Part shown: in pieces, positions 35,662 to 44,210 of the stretch | How positions within the stretch are numbered: position 1 is the stretch's first letter | Layout of the letters: each line of letters starts with the position of its first letter | From: Nocardia carnea NBRC 14403 | Lineage (GTDB): Bacteria; Actinomycetota; Actinomycetes; Mycobacteriales; Mycobacteriaceae | Assembly (NCBI RefSeq): GCF_000308515.1 | Contig: NZ_BAFV01000027.1 | Span: forward strand, 1 to 64,000 | Reading direction: 5' to 3' | DNA: 64,000 bases | Position numbers and translations under genes: made by a program | Notes under the pieces: model-generated | The model's input: only the letters and a program-made list of their open reading frames with translations | Database searches by the model: none | What the model was told of the DNA's origin: nothing

Positions 35662-37061
35662 GTATTGCGGCGACCGAGAAGAAAGGTCACGGATTAGGCG
35701 ACGAGCTGCGGGCGTGGTGGACGGGGCTCAGCAGGCCGGCGCAGTGGGCGGTCGGGATACCGGCGCTGTTGCTGCTCGCTGCGCTTCCGTTGTTCCCCCC
35801 TCCGCTGCTGGACACCCCCGGCACCAGTTTCGGTGGTGTGCTGGCGCAGTTCGCGATGTACGCGCTGATCGCCATCGGCCTGAACGTGGTTGTGGGACAA
35901 GCAGGTTTGCTGGACCTCGGTTATGTCGGGTTCTATGCCGTCGGCGCGTACACGGTGGGTCTGCTGACCAGCCCGAACAGTCCGTGGAACCAGACCGGCG
36001 ACGGCTGGCTGAACTCCGATTGGGCCTGGCTGGCCTGTGTACCGCTGGCGATCATGGTGACCGCCGTATCGGGTCTGCTGCTCGGTTCGCCCACCCTGCG
36101 CCTGCGGGGTGACTATCTGGCCATCGTGACCCTCGGCTTCGGCGAGATCGTCCGCCTGCTCGCCGACAACCTGGGTGAGCTCACCAACGGCAGCCTGGGC
36201 CTGTCCGGTATCGCCTACCCGCGGGTCGGCGAATCCGAGGCGCACCCCAACGGTGTGTTCTCCGCGGGGAACGTCGGCGCACCGGAGAGTTCGAATCTGC
36301 TCGACCGCGCCAGTTCCGGCACCTGGTGGTACTGGGTCGGTATGTTCGCGGTGGTCGTGGTGCTACTCGTGGTCGGCAACCTAGAACGGAGCCGAGTGGG
36401 CCGGGCCTGGGTGGCGATCCGCGAGGACGAGGACGCCGCCGAGATCATGGGCGTACCCACCTTCAAGTTCAAACTGTGGGCGTTCATGATCGGCGCCGCC
36501 ATCGGCGGTCTGTCCGGGGCGTTGTTCGCCGGGCAGGTGCAGTTCATCAATCCCACCGGGTTCAACATCATCAACTCGATGCTGTTCCTGTGCGCGGTGG
36601 TGATCGGCGGTCAGGGCAACAAGCTCGGTGTCATCGTCGGCGCCTTCCTCGTGGTGTACCTGCCGAACCGGCTGATGTCGGTGTCGATCGTCGAGACCCG
36701 GGCCGACGCCTATGTGCAGCTGACGATTGTCGCGATACTCTGCGCGGCGCTGCTGGTGGGCCGGCGGTGGCGGTTCCGGGCGCTGACGGGCTGGTCACGG
36801 TGGGTGTACCTCGCGGCGAGCGTGCTGGCGGCGGTGTACGCCGTACTGCTGCTGAGCAGCCTGCTGCTCTTCGACGAAGGCGGGGAACAGCGCCTCGGCG
36901 ACCTGAAGTATCTGTATTTCGGTATCGCACTGGTGGTGATGATGATCCTGCGCCCCCAGGGCCTGTTCCCGGTTCGCCAGAAACTGCTCGCCTTCGGCCG
37001 GCAGATCGTGCGGGCGGTCCGGCGTCCGGTGCCCGGCAAGACCGTGGAGGTGACGTCGTGA
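35658..37061 (+). CDS. livM: Branched-chain amino-acid ABC transporter permease LivM
   Basis: From ATG 35658 the protein is 467 residues, the second permease. It has an N-terminal cytosolic stretch, then 'IGLNVVVGQAGLLDLGYVGFYAVGAYT', 'LRLRGDYLAIVTLGFGEIVRLL' and 'AWVAIREDEDAAEIMGVPTFKFKLWAFMIGAAIGGLSGALF', the coupling loop. About ten hydrophobic helices are visible. The open frame extends far upstream in shadow of livH. It is coupled to livH and its end overlaps livG by 4 nt. Confidence 0.94.
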   Translation: MSIAATEKKGHGLGDELRAWWTGLSRPAQWAVGIPALLLLAALPLFPPPLLDTPGTSFGGVLAQFAMYALIAIGLNVVVGQAGLLDLGYVGFYAVGAYTVGLLTSPNSPWNQTGDGWLNSDWAWLACVPLAIMVTAVSGLLLGSPTLRLRGDYLAIVTLGFGEIVRLLADNLGELTNGSLGLSGIAYPRVGESEAHPNGVFSAGNVGAPESSNLLDRASSGTWWYWVGMFAVVVVLLVVGNLERSRVGRAWVAIREDEDAAEIMGVPTFKFKLWAFMIGAAIGGLSGALFAGQVQFINPTGFNIINSMLFLCAVVIGGQGNKLGVIVGAFLVVYLPNRLMSVSIVETRADAYVQLTIVAILCAALLVGRRWRFRALTGWSRWVYLAASVLAAVYAVLLLSSLLLFDEGGEQRLGDLKYLYFGIALVVMMILRPQGLFPVRQKLLAFGRQIVRAVRRPVPGKTVEVTS

Positions 37062-38101
37062 CCGGCCCGCACGCAGGCGACGCCCTGTTCGACAACGAGG
37101 ATATGGCCGCGGGCTATACCGCCGAACCCCGCGCCGAATCGGCGGGGGAGGTGGATGTGACCGCGGTCGATCCGGCGCTCGCCGACGACGCCGCCGTTGC
37201 CGAAGCGGTGGCCGCGCACCGGGAGATCCGGACCCAGGTCGGCGAACCGCTCCTGCGCACGGAGGGCCTCACGGTGCGGTTCGGCGGGCTCACCGCCCTG
37301 GATTCGGTGAGTTTCGACATCCGCCGCGGTGAGATCCTGGGACTGATCGGGCCGAACGGTGCGGGGAAGACCACCTGCTTCAACGCCATCACCGGGGTGT
37401 ACCGGCCGAGCGCGGGGGTGGTGTTCTTCGACGGGAAACCGCTCACCAAGACCAAACGGCACGCGATCACCCGGCTCGGTATCGCGCGGACCTTCCAGAA
37501 CGTGCGCCTGTTCGGTGAGATGACCGCCCTGGAGAACGTGGTGGTGGGAACCGATGCCCGCCACCGCACCTCCGTGCCGGGTGCGATTCTGCGGACCGGG
37601 CGGCACCGGCGCGAGGAACACGATGCGATCGCCCGGGGGATGGCCCTCCTGGAATTCGTCGGTATCGCCCCCCGCGCGGTGGAGAAGGCCCGCAATCTCT
37701 CCTACGGCGATCAGCGCCGGTTGGAGATCGCCCGCGCACTGGCCACCGAGCCGAAACTGTTGTGCCTGGACGAACCGGCCGCCGGATTCAATCCGAGCGA
37801 GAAATCCGCGCTCATGGATCTGATCCGCAAAATCCGCGACGACGGGTTCACGGTACTGCTGATCGAACACGATATGCGGCTGGTCATGGGCGTGACCGAC
37901 CGGATCGTGGTGCTGGAATTCGGCCGCAAGATCGCCGACGGCCTGCCTGCCGATATCCGGACCGATCCCGCGGTGATCGCCGCGTATCTCGGGGTGCCCG
38001 ACGACGAACTGACCGCCGAGGATGTCTCGGTGTCCACTGTGGCACTGCGCGCGGAACACGATCCGGCCGCCGGTGCCGGCGAGGAATCGGAGGATCGGTG
38101 A
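37058..38101 (+). CDS. livG: Branched-chain amino-acid ABC transporter ATPase LivG with N-terminal extension
   Basis: The 347-residue ATPase starts at GTG 37058. Walker A is GPNGAGKTT, the signature is LSYGDQRRLEIARAL, Walker B is 'LLCLDEPAAGF', followed by the H-loop 'LLIEHDMRLV'. The first 65 or so residues (acidic, 'DALFDNEDMAAGYTAEP...') precede the usual LivG start and are not part of the ATPase fold. The C-terminal tail is also longer than usual. Both edges overlap neighbouring genes, so the five liv genes are probably one transcript. Confidence 0.93.
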   Translation: MTGPHAGDALFDNEDMAAGYTAEPRAESAGEVDVTAVDPALADDAAVAEAVAAHREIRTQVGEPLLRTEGLTVRFGGLTALDSVSFDIRRGEILGLIGPNGAGKTTCFNAITGVYRPSAGVVFFDGKPLTKTKRHAITRLGIARTFQNVRLFGEMTALENVVVGTDARHRTSVPGAILRTGRHRREEHDAIARGMALLEFVGIAPRAVEKARNLSYGDQRRLEIARALATEPKLLCLDEPAAGFNPSEKSALMDLIRKIRDDGFTVLLIEHDMRLVMGVTDRIVVLEFGRKIADGLPADIRTDPAVIAAYLGVPDDELTAEDVSVSTVALRAEHDPAAGAGEESEDR

Positions 38102-38853
38102 TGACCGCATCCGAGCGCGGGAAACCCGGCGGCGAACCACTTCTCGAGGTCGAGGATATCGTCGTCGGCTACGGCAGAATCGAGGCACTGCACGGGATTT
38201 CACTGCAGGTCGCCGAGGGGGAGCTGGTGACGCTGCTGGGCGCCAACGGTGCCGGGAAGACGACCACCATGCGCGCGCTCTCCGGTCTGCTCCCGCTGAC
38301 CCGCGGCCGGATCCTGTTCGAGGGCAGCGATATCAGCCGCGTACAGGCGCACCGGCGGGTGCTCGCCGGGCTGGTGCAGGCACCGGAGGGGCGCGGAGTG
38401 TTCCCCGGGATGACGGTGCGGGAGAACCTGGATATGGGGTGCTACGCCCGGCCCTTCCGGAACAAGAGCGATCATGCCGCTGCCCTGGACCGGGTGTTCG
38501 AACTGTTCCCGCGGCTGCGGGAGCGGGAGAAACAGGTGGGCGGCACCCTGTCGGGCGGCGAACAGCAGATGGTGGCCATCGGCCGCGCGCTGATGGCGCG
38601 GCCACGGCTGCTGCTGCTGGACGAACCGTCCATGGGGCTCGCGCCGATGGTGATCCAGCAGATCTTCCGGATCATCGCCGAGATCAACGCCACCGGGACC
38701 ACGGTGCTGCTGGTGGAACAGAACGCGCGGCAGGCGCTGGCACGCAGTGATCGCGGCTACATCCTGGAGACCGGTGCGGTCACCAAATCCGGGCCCGGTC
38801 GCGAACTGCTGGACGATCCTGCTGTACAGGCGGCATATCTCGGCGTCGGCTGA
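38101..38853 (+). CDS. livF: Branched-chain amino-acid ABC transporter ATPase LivF
   Basis: The 250-residue second ATPase of the transporter. Walker A reads GANGAGKTTTM, the signature LSGGEQQMVAIGRALM, Walker B 'LLLLDEPSMGLAPM', and the family-typical 'QAPEGRGVFPGMTVRENL' precedes them. ATG 38101 overlaps the livG stop by one base. A GC-rich hairpin lies about 85 bp downstream. Together with livKHMG it makes a complete importer for Leu/Ile/Val or related substrates; specificity cannot be read directly. Confidence 0.94.
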   Translation: MTASERGKPGGEPLLEVEDIVVGYGRIEALHGISLQVAEGELVTLLGANGAGKTTTMRALSGLLPLTRGRILFEGSDISRVQAHRRVLAGLVQAPEGRGVFPGMTVRENLDMGCYARPFRNKSDHAAALDRVFELFPRLREREKQVGGTLSGGEQQMVAIGRALMARPRLLLLDEPSMGLAPMVIQQIFRIIAEINATGTTVLLVEQNARQALARSDRGYILETGAVTKSGPGRELLDDPAVQAAYLGVG

Positions 38854-38936
38854 TACAGGGCGCCCGCCGGGCGGCGCACACGCGGTCGACAAACCAAGCG
38901 ACAGCGCGCGCTCTCATCACAGTGCCGACGGTCGTT

Positions 38937-38961
38937 GCGGGCCTCGGGGCCGAGGGCCCGC
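38937..38961 (+). terminator. Hairpin after the liv operon
   Basis: GCGGGCCTCGG (38937-38947) pairs with CCGAGGGCCCGC (38950-38961), with one bulged base. It lies between livF and polA and would close the liv transcript. No T-run follows. Confidence 0.4.
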
Positions 38962-39062
38962 GGCTGTGCCGACCGCCGAGTCACCGGTATTTCCCGGCCG
39001 GCGATGGAACCGGCGACACTCACTGGGTCCTGTGTCGGAGGTAGTCCCTAGACTCTCCGGGT

Positions 39063-41807
39063 GTGACCCCACCGACCACTGCGCAGCCGAGCCTCCCCGC
39101 CACCGCCGATACTTCCGGATCGCCGGAAACCCGGCCCACGCTGCTGCTACTGGACGGACATTCCCTGGCCTACCGCGCGTTCTACGCGCTGCCGGCGGAG
39201 AACTTCCAAACCGTCACCGGCCAGACCACGAATGCGGTGTACGGGTTCACTGCCATGCTCATCAACCTGCTGCGCGACGAGAAGCCCACCCACGTCGCCG
39301 CCGCCTTCGACGTGTCCCGGCAGACCTTCCGCGTGGATGCGTTCCCCGAGTACAAGGCGAATCGGGCCAAGACTCCGGACGAATTCCGCGGCCAGGTCGA
39401 GCTCACCAAAGAGGTGCTGGGTGCCCTCGGTATCCCGGTGATGGCGATCGAGGGCTATGAGGCCGACGACATCATCGCGACCCTCACCAGCCAGGCGGTA
39501 CCGCAGGGCTACCGGGTGCTCATCGTCACGGGCGACCGCGATGCCATCCAGTTGGTCGACGAGAACGTCACCGTCCTCTATCCCCGTAAGGGCGTCTCCG
39601 AACTCACCCGGTTCACTCCGGAAGAGGTGGACAAGAAATACGGTCTGAGCCCGGCCCAGTACCCGGACTACGCGGCCCTGCGTGGCGACCCGAGCGACAA
39701 CCTGCCCGGCATCCCCGGGGTGGGCGAGAAAACCGCCGCCAAATGGATCCGGGAATACGGCGATCTGAACACCTTGGTCGACAAGGTGGACGAGGTACGC
39801 GGCAAGGTCGGCGACGCGCTACGCGCCAATCTCAGCAGCGTGGTGCTCAACCGCCAGCTCACCGAGATGGTCCGCGATGTCCCGCTGCCCTACACCCCCG
39901 ACCAGCTCGCCCAGGGCGCCTGGAACCGGGAGCGGATCCATCAGTTGTTCGACGATCTGGAATTCCGGGTCCTGCGCGACCGGCTGTTCGAAACCCTCGC
40001 CCCGCCCACCGTCGAGGCCGAATCCGGTTTCGAGATCAGCGGGCAGACGCTGACGCCGGGCAGTGTGGCGGACTGGCTGGCCGAACATGCGAAAGCCGGA
40101 GCCCGGCACGGTATTTCGATCGTCGGGAGCGGCGTTCCGGCCGCCGGGGATGTGCGTGCCCTCGCGATTTCGGCCGCGGACGAAGAGTCCGCCTATATCG
40201 ATATCACCGCCCTCACACCCGAGGACGAGGCGGCGCTCGGGGCGTGGCTGGCCGATCCCGGCCCCGGCAAAGCGCTGCACGAGGCCAAGAGCGCGCTGCA
40301 CGCGCTACGGGGCCGCGGCTGGACCTTGGCGGGACTCACCAGTGATACCGCCCTCGCCGCCTACCTGGTCCGTCCGGGCCAGCGCAGTTTCAACCTGGAC
40401 GATCTGTCGCTGCGCTATCTGCATCGCGAACTGCGCACCGAAACCGAGGCGGCACCGCAGCTTTCGCTCTTGGACGCCGAGGACGCGGTCGATACCGAAC
40501 TCGCCCAGGGCGAGATGCTGCGCGCCCGCGCCGTGGCCGATCTGGCCGGCGCCCTGGACGAAGAGCTCGGCAAGATCGAATCCCGGCCGCTGCTGGACGA
40601 GATGGAACTGCCGCTGCTCGGGGTGCTCGCCGAACTCGAGGACGCCGGCATCGCGGTGGACAACGATCAGCTCACCGCGCTGCAACGTCAGTTCGCCGAC
40701 AAGGTCGCCGACGCCGCGAACGCCGCCTACGACGTGATCGGCAAGCAGATCAACCTCGGCTCGCCGAAACAGCTGCAGGTGGTGCTGTTCGACGAGCTCG
40801 ATATGCCCAAGACCAAACGCACCAAAACCGGCTACACCACCGATGCGGACGCGCTGGAATCCCTGTACGAGAAAACCGAGCATCCGTTCCTGCAGCATCT
40901 GCTCGCCCACCGCGACGCCACCCGCCTCAAGGTCACCGTCGACGGCCTGCTGAAAGCCGTCGCCGACGACGGCCGGATCCACACCACCTTCAACCAGACC
41001 ATCGCCGCCACCGGCCGGCTGTCGTCCACCGAACCCAATCTGCAGAACATCCCCATCCGCACCGATACCGGCCGCATGATCCGGGATACCTTCGTGGTCG
41101 GCGACGGCTACGAATCGCTGATGACCGCCGACTACAGCCAGATCGAAATGCGCATCATGGCGCATCTGTCCGGTGACGAGGGGCTCATCGAAGCGTTCAA
41201 CTCCGGCGAGGATCTGCACAGCTTCGTCGCGTCGAAGGCCTTCGATATCCCGATCTCCGAGGTGTCGCCGGAACTGCGCCGCCGGATCAAGGCCATGTCC
41301 TACGGGCTGGCCTACGGCCTGAGCTCCTACGGGCTGTCCGCCCAGCTGAAGATCAGCACCCAGGAGGCGAAGGAGCAGATGGAGGTCTACTTCGCCCGGT
41401 TCGGCGGGATCCGCGATTATCTGCAGGCCGTCGTGGACCAGGCCCGCAAGGTCGGCTACACCCAGACCCTGTTCGGCCGCCGCCGCTACCTGCCCGATCT
41501 CGACCACAGCAACCGGCAGCGCCGCGAGTCCGCGGAACGGATGGCGCTCAACGCCCCCATCCAGGGCACGGCCGCCGACATCATCAAGGTCGCCATGATC
41601 AACGTGCACCGGGCGCTGGCCGATTCGGGCCTGCGGTCCCGGGTGCTGCTGCAGATCCACGACGAACTCGTCCTCGAGGTGGCGCCGGGAGAGCAGGACC
41701 AACTGCGCGACCTGGTGCGCGACAATATGTCCTCGGCGATCGAACTTTCTGTGCCGCTGAGCGTTTCGGTCGGTATCGGGCGTAGCTGGGACGCCGCCGC
41801 ACACTGA
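39063..41807 (+). CDS. polA: DNA polymerase I
   Basis: The 914 residues comprise a 5'-nuclease domain (about 20-310, 'LLLLDGHSLAYRAFYALP', 'EGYEADDIIATL', 'GDPSDNLPGIPGVGEKTA'), a central exonuclease-like domain and the polymerase domain. The central domain lacks the catalytic DxE, as in mycobacterial PolA. Polymerase motif A is 'DYSQIEMRIMAHLSGD' near 688, motif B 'RRRIKAMSYGLAYG' near 738, and motif C 'QIHDELVLEV' near 863. It fills repair gaps and removes primers. Start is GTG 39063. Confidence 0.97.
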   Translation: MTPPTTAQPSLPATADTSGSPETRPTLLLLDGHSLAYRAFYALPAENFQTVTGQTTNAVYGFTAMLINLLRDEKPTHVAAAFDVSRQTFRVDAFPEYKANRAKTPDEFRGQVELTKEVLGALGIPVMAIEGYEADDIIATLTSQAVPQGYRVLIVTGDRDAIQLVDENVTVLYPRKGVSELTRFTPEEVDKKYGLSPAQYPDYAALRGDPSDNLPGIPGVGEKTAAKWIREYGDLNTLVDKVDEVRGKVGDALRANLSSVVLNRQLTEMVRDVPLPYTPDQLAQGAWNRERIHQLFDDLEFRVLRDRLFETLAPPTVEAESGFEISGQTLTPGSVADWLAEHAKAGARHGISIVGSGVPAAGDVRALAISAADEESAYIDITALTPEDEAALGAWLADPGPGKALHEAKSALHALRGRGWTLAGLTSDTALAAYLVRPGQRSFNLDDLSLRYLHRELRTETEAAPQLSLLDAEDAVDTELAQGEMLRARAVADLAGALDEELGKIESRPLLDEMELPLLGVLAELEDAGIAVDNDQLTALQRQFADKVADAANAAYDVIGKQINLGSPKQLQVVLFDELDMPKTKRTKTGYTTDADALESLYEKTEHPFLQHLLAHRDATRLKVTVDGLLKAVADDGRIHTTFNQTIAATGRLSSTEPNLQNIPIRTDTGRMIRDTFVVGDGYESLMTADYSQIEMRIMAHLSGDEGLIEAFNSGEDLHSFVASKAFDIPISEVSPELRRRIKAMSYGLAYGLSSYGLSAQLKISTQEAKEQMEVYFARFGGIRDYLQAVVDQARKVGYTQTLFGRRRYLPDLDHSNRQRRESAERMALNAPIQGTAADIIKVAMINVHRALADSGLRSRVLLQIHDELVLEVAPGEQDQLRDLVRDNMSSAIELSVPLSVSVGIGRSWDAAAH

Positions 41808-42193
41808 CCGAAGTGCCGCGGGTCGCGTCGGATATCGGGCCGTCGAGCAGCCTGACGCAGCCGCGGCCCGAAGGCTCGGTCCCGCGCCCGGACCGCCCGG
41901 CGGTACAGCCGCGACAGGGAAGGCGGAGCGTGGCCCGGGCTCGCCCGGCGCAGGTCGACACGAGGCGGTGCCGACCTGCGTCGTCATCCACATGTCCAGG
42001 CAGGCCCCTGACGGTCGGCCGGAAGTTCGCCCCGAGCGGCGGGACTACCGGCGCGGAGTCTGCTTCGTCACCGGCGGGTCCGGGAAATTCTGGGTTACGT
42101 GCCGATGACCAGCGGAAACACTACTGTGGGGTAGCGCGAACCGCGGCGTGTATGTGGTTGCTATCCGCCGGGTGAGTCTTTATCCTCGACACC
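41808..42193. other. Non-coding stretch after polA
   Basis: No gene with convincing codon structure is seen on either strand; the open frames here are Arg/Pro-rich shadow. The right part probably carries the promoter for the leader-peptide/LeuA-domain transcript. Confidence 0.5.
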
Positions 42194-42328
42194 GTGCAGA
42201 TCCACGCCGACGGCCTACGTGCCGCGCCGATTCTCGCGGACCGCGAGGGCGCGGCGCTTCTTGCGCGTATCGCGAAGCCGGCCGGGCGGGTTCTTGCCGT
42301 AGTAGTAACCCGCCGTAGCGGGGTCTGA
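42194..42328 (+). CDS. Candidate leader peptide with three tandem Val codons (attenuator)
   Basis: A 44-codon frame from GTG 42194 ends VLAVVVTRRSGV then TGA at 42326. Three GTA Val codons (42299-42307) lie just before the terminator hairpin. The ending resembles the Corynebacterium glutamicum ilvBNC leader (…LVVVTARR..), known to sense branched-chain amino acids. The true start may be an internal codon. It is not expected to make a functional protein. Confidence 0.55.
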   Translation: MQIHADGLRAAPILADREGAALLARIAKPAGRVLAVVVTRRSGV

Positions 42329-42371
42329 TTCGGACCGGCCCCCTCGCTGCGGGCCCCTTTTCTCGATTTTT
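42286..42371 (+). promoter_or_regulatory. Transcription attenuator: pause hairpin plus terminator hairpin
   Basis: Hairpin 1: GCGGGTT (42286-42292) pairs with AACCCGC (42307-42313), enclosing the Val codons. Hairpin 2: CCGTAGCGGGG (42313-42323) pairs with CCCTCGCTGCGG (42341-42352), one bulge, followed by TTTT (42358-42361) and TTTTT (42367-42371). The two stems abut at 42313, so a stalled ribosome would change which forms. The peptide stop codon lies inside hairpin 2. Confidence 0.55.
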
Positions 42372-42412
42372 GCTGGTCCCCCAACCTGCCGACCTTCTCT
42401 GGGAAGACCTAC

Positions 42413-42859
42413 GTGCTCATGACCACACTGACGCTGGACAACGACGCCCTGACCACTGCCGCTCCCCGTAGCCTGCGCACCGAATGCGCGGAGCTCACCG
42501 CGGCCCAATTCCATGAACGCTTCGGCGAATGTGCCGGTCCGATCAGCCTCGCGGGCTGGTCGTCCACCGGTGCCCGCGGCGGCGCGTTCACCGCCACCCT
42601 AGAGTTTCCGGGGTGGTCGCGTTCGGTGGTGGCCGCCGGTAGCCCGATCGCGGCCATGACCTCCGCCCTCTACGAGGCGGGCTATCCCGTGGAGATCCTG
42701 CGCTTCCATCAGCGCCGGACCGCCGCGGGAACCGCCACCTTCGTGCAATGCGAATTCGACGGCCGGCGCGGCTGGGGCGTGGCCCTCGCGGCGGACGGTG
42801 CGCAATCCTCGGTGCGCGCGATGATCGCCAGCGTGAACCGCTTGGTCGCCCGGCGCTGA
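42413..42859 (+). CDS. Stand-alone LeuA allosteric (dimerisation) domain protein
   Basis: The 148-residue product resembles only the C-terminal regulatory domain of 2-isopropylmalate synthase. Segments such as 'GPISLAGWSSTGARGGAFTATLEFPG', 'ALYEAGYPVEILRFHQRRTAAGTATFVQCEFDGRRGWGVALA' and 'VRAMIASVNRLVARR' match the leucine-binding fold's ending. No catalytic TIM barrel is present. GTG 42413 has GGGAAG 6 nt upstream; ATG 42419 (MTTLTLDND) is an alternative. It may sense branched-chain amino acids or modulate LeuA. Upstream sits an attenuator-like leader, two hairpins lie downstream, and thioredoxin is convergent. Confidence 0.82.
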   Translation: MLMTTLTLDNDALTTAAPRSLRTECAELTAAQFHERFGECAGPISLAGWSSTGARGGAFTATLEFPGWSRSVVAAGSPIAAMTSALYEAGYPVEILRFHQRRTAAGTATFVQCEFDGRRGWGVALAADGAQSSVRAMIASVNRLVARR

Positions 42860-42866
42860 TCCGCTG

Positions 42867-42898
42867 ATCCGGCACCGGGGATCGACCCGGTGCCGGAT
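42867..42898 (+). terminator. Hairpin after the LeuA-domain gene
   Basis: ATCCGGCACCGGG (42867-42879) and CCCGGTGCCGGAT (42886-42898) form a perfect 13-bp stem with a 6-nt loop, 8 bp past the stop. Confidence 0.65.
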
Positions 42899-42903
42899 AC
42901 GAC

Positions 42904-42953
42904 ACGACGGCGGGCTCTACACCATCCCCGGAAAGTGTGGAGCCCGCCGTCGT
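42904..42953. terminator. Bidirectional terminator between LeuA-domain gene and thioredoxin gene
   Basis: A 19-bp stem (42904-42922 with 42935-42953, one wobble) has a 12-nt loop. It lies 10 bp from the end of the convergent thioredoxin gene and can serve both strands. Confidence 0.7.
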
Positions 42954-42962
42954 TCGTCGATT

Positions 42963-43346
42963 CTATTCGGCCACTTCGCCGTTGGCTGCTTGTTGCTCGG
43001 CGAGTTGCTTACGAACCTCGTCCATATCGAGGTCCTTGACCTGAGAAACCAGATCCTCGAGCGCGGCGGGCGGCAGCGCACCCGGCTGGGCGAAGACCAG
43101 GACGCCTTCGCGGAAAGCCATGATGGTCGGGATGGACTGGATATTGGCGGCCGCGGCCAGGCCCTGTTCGGCCTCGGTATCGACCTTGCCGTGCACGACA
43201 TCGGGATGCTTGTCCGCCGATGCCTCGTAGGTGGGTGCGAAACTGCGGCACGGTCCGCACCAGGAAGCCCAGAAATCGACGAGTACCACGTCGTTGCCGG
43301 TGACTACCTCATCGAAGTTCTGTTGCGTCAGTGTCTGGGTGGCCAT
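42963..43346 (-). CDS. Thioredoxin-family protein
   Basis: From ATG 43346 (MATQTLTQQNFDEVV) the product is 127 residues, with the thioredoxin active site WCGPC (Cys30, Cys33) and the cis-Pro in 'IQSIPTIMAF'. The C-terminus is extended by an acidic helix ('DLDMDEVRKQLAEQQAANGEVAE'). It reduces disulfides in the cytosol, with peroxiredoxin Bcp a likely client. The 682-residue open frame upstream is shadow. Convergent with the LeuA-domain gene. Confidence 0.92.
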   Translation of the reverse strand: MATQTLTQQNFDEVVTGNDVVLVDFWASWCGPCRSFAPTYEASADKHPDVVHGKVDTEAEQGLAAAANIQSIPTIMAFREGVLVFAQPGALPPAALEDLVSQVKDLDMDEVRKQLAEQQAANGEVAE

Positions 43347-43471
43347 GACGTCCTCTCGTGGTCGGTATACAGGCTGCAACGCCGGCCCCGGCCGCGGTTG
43401 TTCCACGGCGGTGTCGTACGCCACCGGGCCCCACCCTACGTTGTCATATATCGGCTCGTGTGGGCGTCCGG

Positions 43472-44005
43472 TCAGCCGTGTTCGGCGATCGGCCAGGCCT
43501 GGCGGCGGTTCCCGTCCCAGCGTCGCAGACCCACCACGGTCGCGGCGGTGTCCTTGTCCGTGGCCACCGCGCTCACCGCCTCTCCGATCCGCTGCGGCAA
43601 TACCCGCCGGGCCAGCGTGATATGCGGAGTCCACTGGTTCGGATGCAGGTTCGCCGGAACATCCGGGCACGGTGCCACGATCTGATACACCCGCCGATGC
43701 CAGGCCAGTAGTTGTTCCGACGGCACCACCGCGCGCACCAGAATCGGCCGCCGCGCGCCGAACACCAGTACACCGCCGAGACGGATCGGGAACGGCCGGA
43801 AAGGTAAACGGTCCAGGTCGGTGTCGATCCGCGGCCAGATCTGCCGGGCCACCGCCACGGTGATATGGGGCCGGTGACTTTCGGCGTCGCCGGCGCGGGC
43901 CCCGCGTCCCAGGCCGGGCAGGCCCGCTTCGGCGAGCAGTTCCCACTGTCGCCGGATCCGCTGCTCGGACTTGTCGTCGAGCAGTAATTCCACCGACTGC
44001 ACCAT
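43472..44005 (-). CDS. 2H phosphoesterase / 2'-5' RNA ligase-like protein
   Basis: The 177 residues hold the two HxT motifs of the 2H superfamily: HITVAV (His47) and HITLAR (His128), in duplicated lobes. Members hydrolyse or ligate 2'-5' linked or cyclic phosphodiesters (LigT/ThpR type); the exact substrate is unknown. ATG at 44005. It lies between thioredoxin on the same strand and the divergent glutamate-type transporter. Confidence 0.85.
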   Translation of the reverse strand: MVQSVELLLDDKSEQRIRRQWELLAEAGLPGLGRGARAGDAESHRPHITVAVARQIWPRIDTDLDRLPFRPFPIRLGGVLVFGARRPILVRAVVPSEQLLAWHRRVYQIVAPCPDVPANLHPNQWTPHITLARRVLPQRIGEAVSAVATDKDTAATVVGLRRWDGNRRQAWPIAEHG

Positions 44006-44210
44006 GATCTGCAGACGGTAGCCGTTCGTCCGCGGGATATCCGGCGGATCGGCCGGGCTCGTGCTGCGCGTGGGTCAAATCTCGGTTACTACGGCCGTGT
44101 TGCACCCGCGGTTCGCCTACTGTGCTGACAACGTCCTCGAGTGGAAGTGCCGGCCGCGTCCACCGAGCGGACTGCGGGCCCGATTCCTTGCGACGGCAGG
44201 TGGTGTGACG

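Noticed and set aside
41813..42175. 120-residue plus-strand frame after polA
   Set aside because: Arg/Pro/Ser-rich with no ribosome site or family resemblance; overlaps the likely leader promoter.
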